Source: Bacteroides sp. CAG:1076
GTDB taxonomy: Bacteria > Bacteroidota > Bacteroidia > Bacteroidales > Bacteroidaceae
Direction: 5' to 3'
Assembly (NCBI GenBank): GCA_000436795.1
Contig: HF993285.1
Location: 39,824 to 103,823, forward strand
Length of the DNA: 64,000 nt
The notes under the pieces were generated by a model. It saw only the letters and a list, made by a program, of their open reading frames with translations, was not told where the DNA came from and made no database searches. A program made the translations under genes and the position numbers. Each line of letters begins with the position of its first letter. The first letter of the stretch is position 1. Below, in pieces: positions 61,493-64,000 of this stretch.

Positions 61493-62716
61493 ATGAATCA
61501 GGCAAATGTAAAGGTGTCGTTCTACCTGAAAAAGAGCGAGGCGGATGCCAATGGCGAATGTCCGGTAATGGCTAAGTTGAACATCGGAAAATACTCTGAA
61601 GCGGCATTCAGCGTGAAGATGAAAGTGCCGCAATCCCGATGGACTTCGGGGCGTGCGTCTGGCAAGAGTGTGACGGCAAAGGAAATCAACAACCGGCTGG
61701 ATGAGATCCGTGCGGTGGCGTTGAGTATCTATAACGAGCAGTCTGCCGTCCGTGACGGTGTGACCGCTGAGGAAGTGAAAAGCATTTTGCTTGGAATGGC
61801 AAGCGGGCAGAAAACACTGTTGAGCTATTTCAGGCAATTCATCAACAACTTTGAAAAGCGAGTTGGAGTCAACCGCACAGCCAAAAGTTTGCAGGCATAC
61901 CGCAATGCCTATAGGCACATTGAGAAGTTTCTGCAAGAAAAATACAGGCTAACGGATATTCCTTTCTCGGCATTGGACCGCTCCTTCATCGACAAATACG
62001 ACCTGTACCTTCGTACCGAACGCAATCTCGCTCCCGGAACCGTCATCAACCTGACCGTCCAACTGAAAACCATCGTGGGTGAGGCTATCGCTGACGGTAT
62101 CATTACCGTTTATCCGTTCATGGGTTACGAGCCGGTTCGTCCGAAAGCGGTGCAGAAGTATCTTACCGATGAAGAGCTGCAACGGCTTATGACCACTCCG
62201 CTCCATAGGCAGACACTTTACCTTGTCCGTGACATGTTCCTGTTTTCCTGCTTCACCGGCATTTCATACAGGGATATGCGCTCGCTGACAAAAGAAAACC
62301 TGTCGCTTGCGGAAGACGGCACATGGTGGATTAAAAGTGCCCGCCAGAAGACCAAGATAGAATTTGAAATCCCCTTGTTGGACTTGCCGTTACAGATTCT
62401 GAAAAAGTACAGTGATGCCGTTTCTGATAACAGGCTGCTACCGATGTATTGTAATTCCAACATGAATCTCTACCTGAAAGAGATTGCCCGGATTTGCAAC
62501 ATCAACCGTCCGCTGGTATTTCACGTGGCCAGGCACACCTACGCCACGGAAATCACCCTTTCGCATGGGGTTCCTCTTGAAACCGTCAGCAAAATGCTCG
62601 GACATAGCCGGATTGAAACCACACGTATTTACGCGAAAGTGACCGATGACAAGATTGATTCCGACACAAGGACTTTGAACCGGAAAATATCGGAACGTTT
62701 TTCCGTCGTGATTTGA
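61493..62716 (+). CDS. Tyrosine recombinase / integrase of Bacteroides integrative element
   Basis: 407 residues. An arm-binding/SAM-like N-terminal half (FRQFINNFEKRVG, SFIDKYDLYLRTERNLAPGTV) and a catalytic half. Tyrosine-recombinase residues: Lys in RQKTKIEFEIPL, HVARH with His344 and Arg347, LGHSR (His371) and nucleophile Tyr380 in TTRIYAKV. The usual first Arg position is Ser in FTGISYRDM, as in the IntDOT group, where Arg I is absent. It is followed 23 bp later by a second integrase gene. Base composition and codon choice look richer in G/C than the neighbouring host genes, in line with acquired DNA. Confidence 0.92.
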   Translation: MNQANVKVSFYLKKSEADANGECPVMAKLNIGKYSEAAFSVKMKVPQSRWTSGRASGKSVTAKEINNRLDEIRAVALSIYNEQSAVRDGVTAEEVKSILLGMASGQKTLLSYFRQFINNFEKRVGVNRTAKSLQAYRNAYRHIEKFLQEKYRLTDIPFSALDRSFIDKYDLYLRTERNLAPGTVINLTVQLKTIVGEAIADGIITVYPFMGYEPVRPKAVQKYLTDEELQRLMTTPLHRQTLYLVRDMFLFSCFTGISYRDMRSLTKENLSLAEDGTWWIKSARQKTKIEFEIPLLDLPLQILKKYSDAVSDNRLLPMYCNSNMNLYLKEIARICNINRPLVFHVARHTYATEITLSHGVPLETVSKMLGHSRIETTRIYAKVTDDKIDSDTRTLNRKISERFSVVI

Positions 62717-62739
62717 TTACCTCTTAAAAAAACAAGAAC

Positions 62740-64000
62740 ATGGAAAAGAATATAGAAAACCAGAATATCAAGCGGCGTAGTACATTTGCCGTATTGTTCT
62801 ATATAAACCGCACGAAAGTCCGCAAGGACGGAATGTGCCAGTTATTGTGCAAGGTAAGCATCGATGCCGAATGGGCACAGATAGGAACCAAAGTATCCGT
62901 CAATCCCTCTATTTGGAATCCCGACAAAGGACGCGCCGACGGACGGAGTGAAAATGCAGTTACGGTGAACCGCGCCATAGATGACCTGACAGACGAGATA
63001 ACCGGACATTACGACAGGATAAAGAACAGTCTGGGGTTCATTACAGCGGAACTTGTCAAGAATGCAGTCAAAGGCATCGGGCAGAAACCACTTACCCTGC
63101 TTGCCTTGTTCAGGGAGCATAACGAGGAGTTCAAGAAGCGTATCGGGATAGACCGCATACAGGAAACATACGACTCCTACAAGCGTTCCTACAAGCACCT
63201 TTCCGCTTTTGTTCAGGAGAAGAAAGGCGTGGAGGACGTGACATTGAGAAGCCTTGACCGTGCGTTTTATGACGACTTCGAGTTGTTCCTGCGCACGAAC
63301 CGCAACCAAAAACCCAAGACCGTACATGAACACCTGTACCGCCTGAAGAAGCTGACAATGCGGGCGGTCAGCCAGGGGACATTGCGCCGTGACCCTTACT
63401 GCCGCCTGCATCCCGAACTGCCAAAAAGAAAAAGCCGGCACATGAAATTGGAGGACTTGAAGACACTGATGACCACCCCGGTGGAGAAGCCTCAACTGCA
63501 ATTCGTAAGGGATATGTTCATTTTCTCGACATTTACCGGATTGGCGTATGCGGACTTGAAAAAACTGTCGGTCAATGATGTCACGCAGGCTGAGGACGGC
63601 ACATGGTGGATTCACATCCACAGGCAAAAGACGGATACGCTTTCGTCTGTCCGCCTGTTGGATATTCCCCTTCAAATCATCGAGAAATATCGTAGCCAAA
63701 GAACCGGGGACAAGGTATTCAATGTTTACAATCGTGGATATTTTATAACATTGACACGAGAGCTGGGACAGGTATATGGCTTTGATTTGACCTACCATCA
63801 GGCCAGGCATAATTTCGGGACCCACATCACCCTCTCGCTCGGTGTGCCGATAGAGACGGTCAGCCGCATGATGGGACACAACTCCATTTCCACCACCCAG
63901 CTGTATGCCCAAGTAACGGACACCAAAGTGGACGAGGATATGAAACGGCTAAAGTCCACAGGTTTCGGAAAACAGATACAGCTTTGCGAAGAAGATTTCA
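62740..64000 (+). CDS. Second tyrosine recombinase, runs off right edge
   Basis: The frame from ATG 62740 is open to the end of the window (420 codons, no stop). Domains are as in its neighbour: N-terminal arm-binding part (FAVLFYINRTKVRKDG), core-binding SAM-like region (LLALFREHNEEFKKRIG) and catalytic part with FTGLAYADLKKL (first Arg position is Ala), RQKTDTLSSVRL, YHQARHNFGTHITLS (HxxR type), MMGHNS and Tyr in TTQLYAQV. It is a paralogue of the first integrase. Pairs like this open conjugative or mobilisable elements in Bacteroides. The reading frames on the opposite strand are shadows. Confidence 0.9.
   Translation, partial: MEKNIENQNIKRRSTFAVLFYINRTKVRKDGMCQLLCKVSIDAEWAQIGTKVSVNPSIWNPDKGRADGRSENAVTVNRAIDDLTDEITGHYDRIKNSLGFITAELVKNAVKGIGQKPLTLLALFREHNEEFKKRIGIDRIQETYDSYKRSYKHLSAFVQEKKGVEDVTLRSLDRAFYDDFELFLRTNRNQKPKTVHEHLYRLKKLTMRAVSQGTLRRDPYCRLHPELPKRKSRHMKLEDLKTLMTTPVEKPQLQFVRDMFIFSTFTGLAYADLKKLSVNDVTQAEDGTWWIHIHRQKTDTLSSVRLLDIPLQIIEKYRSQRTGDKVFNVYNRGYFITLTRELGQVYGFDLTYHQARHNFGTHITLSLGVPIETVSRMMGHNSISTTQLYAQVTDTKVDEDMKRLKSTGFGKQIQLCEEDF

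Larger units (their letters stand above)
61493..64000 (+). mobile_element. Left part of an integrative element (tandem integrases)
   Basis: Two adjacent paralogous tyrosine recombinases, transcribed away from rnz, mark the start of an integrative conjugative or mobilisable element that continues beyond the window. The left boundary lies between 61084 and 61492. No cargo or transfer genes are visible. Confidence 0.7.

Noticed and set aside
62842-63912. 356-codon open frame opposite the second integrase
   Set aside because: The plus strand carries clear tyrosine-recombinase motifs throughout; the minus product has none and is an antisense shadow of G/C-rich coding sequence.
1-64000. CRISPR arrays, tRNA and rRNA genes
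   Set aside because: No regularly spaced repeats with unique spacers and no cloverleaf or conserved rRNA sequence was recognised by eye; a dedicated scan could still find a divergent tRNA.

Overview
The window looks like the chromosome of a gut Bacteroidales, most likely Phocaeicola (Bacteroides) vulgatus or a close relative. Evidence for this: promoters of the Bacteroides type (TTTG, 19-21 bp, TAnnTTTG), hybrid two-component regulators with periplasmic propellers, BACON and BspA-like proteins, many DUF families typical of the order, and a membrane pyrophosphatase that carries the four residues reported for the B. vulgatus Na+/H+ enzyme at the same numbering (recalled from literature, not searched). 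No rRNA, tRNA or CRISPR array was seen.

Layout. 1-9.0 kb (minus): the 5' part of a hybrid two-component sensor cut by the window edge, a BACON lipoprotein, a BspA-like LRR protein, then an exported peptidase group (peptidase T with a signal peptide, VanX-type D-Ala-D-Ala dipeptidase, unknown exported protein). 9.1-14.4 kb (minus): FadL-type outer membrane protein, HppA pyrophosphatase, K+/H+ antiporter. 14.5-18.1 kb (plus): cobalamin riboswitch and a btuF-btuC-btuD uptake operon. 18.3-23.5 kb (minus): two half-size chromate-family transporters behind a complete hybrid two-component system. 23.6-26.0 kb (minus): a BlaI repressor with a BlaR1/M56-TonB-plug fusion protein, preceded by three evenly spaced palindromes. 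26.3-30.0 kb: purL (minus). 30.1-33.8 kb (plus): LysE exporter, DUF4924, rfbD, prfC. 34-40.4 kb: orphan amylase-type C-terminal domain gene, a probable DUF3843 gene, MFS, an envelope module (DUF4251, DUF4136, barrel), DUF1573. 40.7-44.6 kb: RelA-like synthetase with a decayed hydrolase site, DUF4301. 45.3-49.8 kb (minus): hisGDCB with a complete attenuation leader. 49.9-53.2 kb (minus): TPR protein, glnS. 53.2-54.0 kb: gene-free stretch with a candidate small RNA. 54.0-58.6 kb: rarA, hydroxyacid dehydrogenase, C_GCAxxG_C_C protein, two convergent winged-helix paralogues, mazG. 58.7-61.1 kb (minus): ECF sigma / anti-sigma / CpxP-like operon and rnz. 61.5-64.0 kb (plus): two tandem tyrosine recombinases, the left end of an integrative element that leaves the window.

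The observations most worth following are: the histidine leader, where an 18-residue peptide with three His codons overlaps an antiterminator; the three 17-bp dyads at exact 21-bp pitch before blaI; a dispersed intergenic repeat with two GTAC palindromes exactly 21 bp apart in all three copies, always at gene 3' ends; the M56-carboxypeptidase-regulatory-TonB-plug fusion; several genes whose -7 box lies only 4-7 bp before the start codon (possible leaderless mRNAs); and the promoter-terminator unit at 53.6-53.74 kb. I found no wholly new multi-gene defence or biosynthetic system; most of the window is ordinary core genome.
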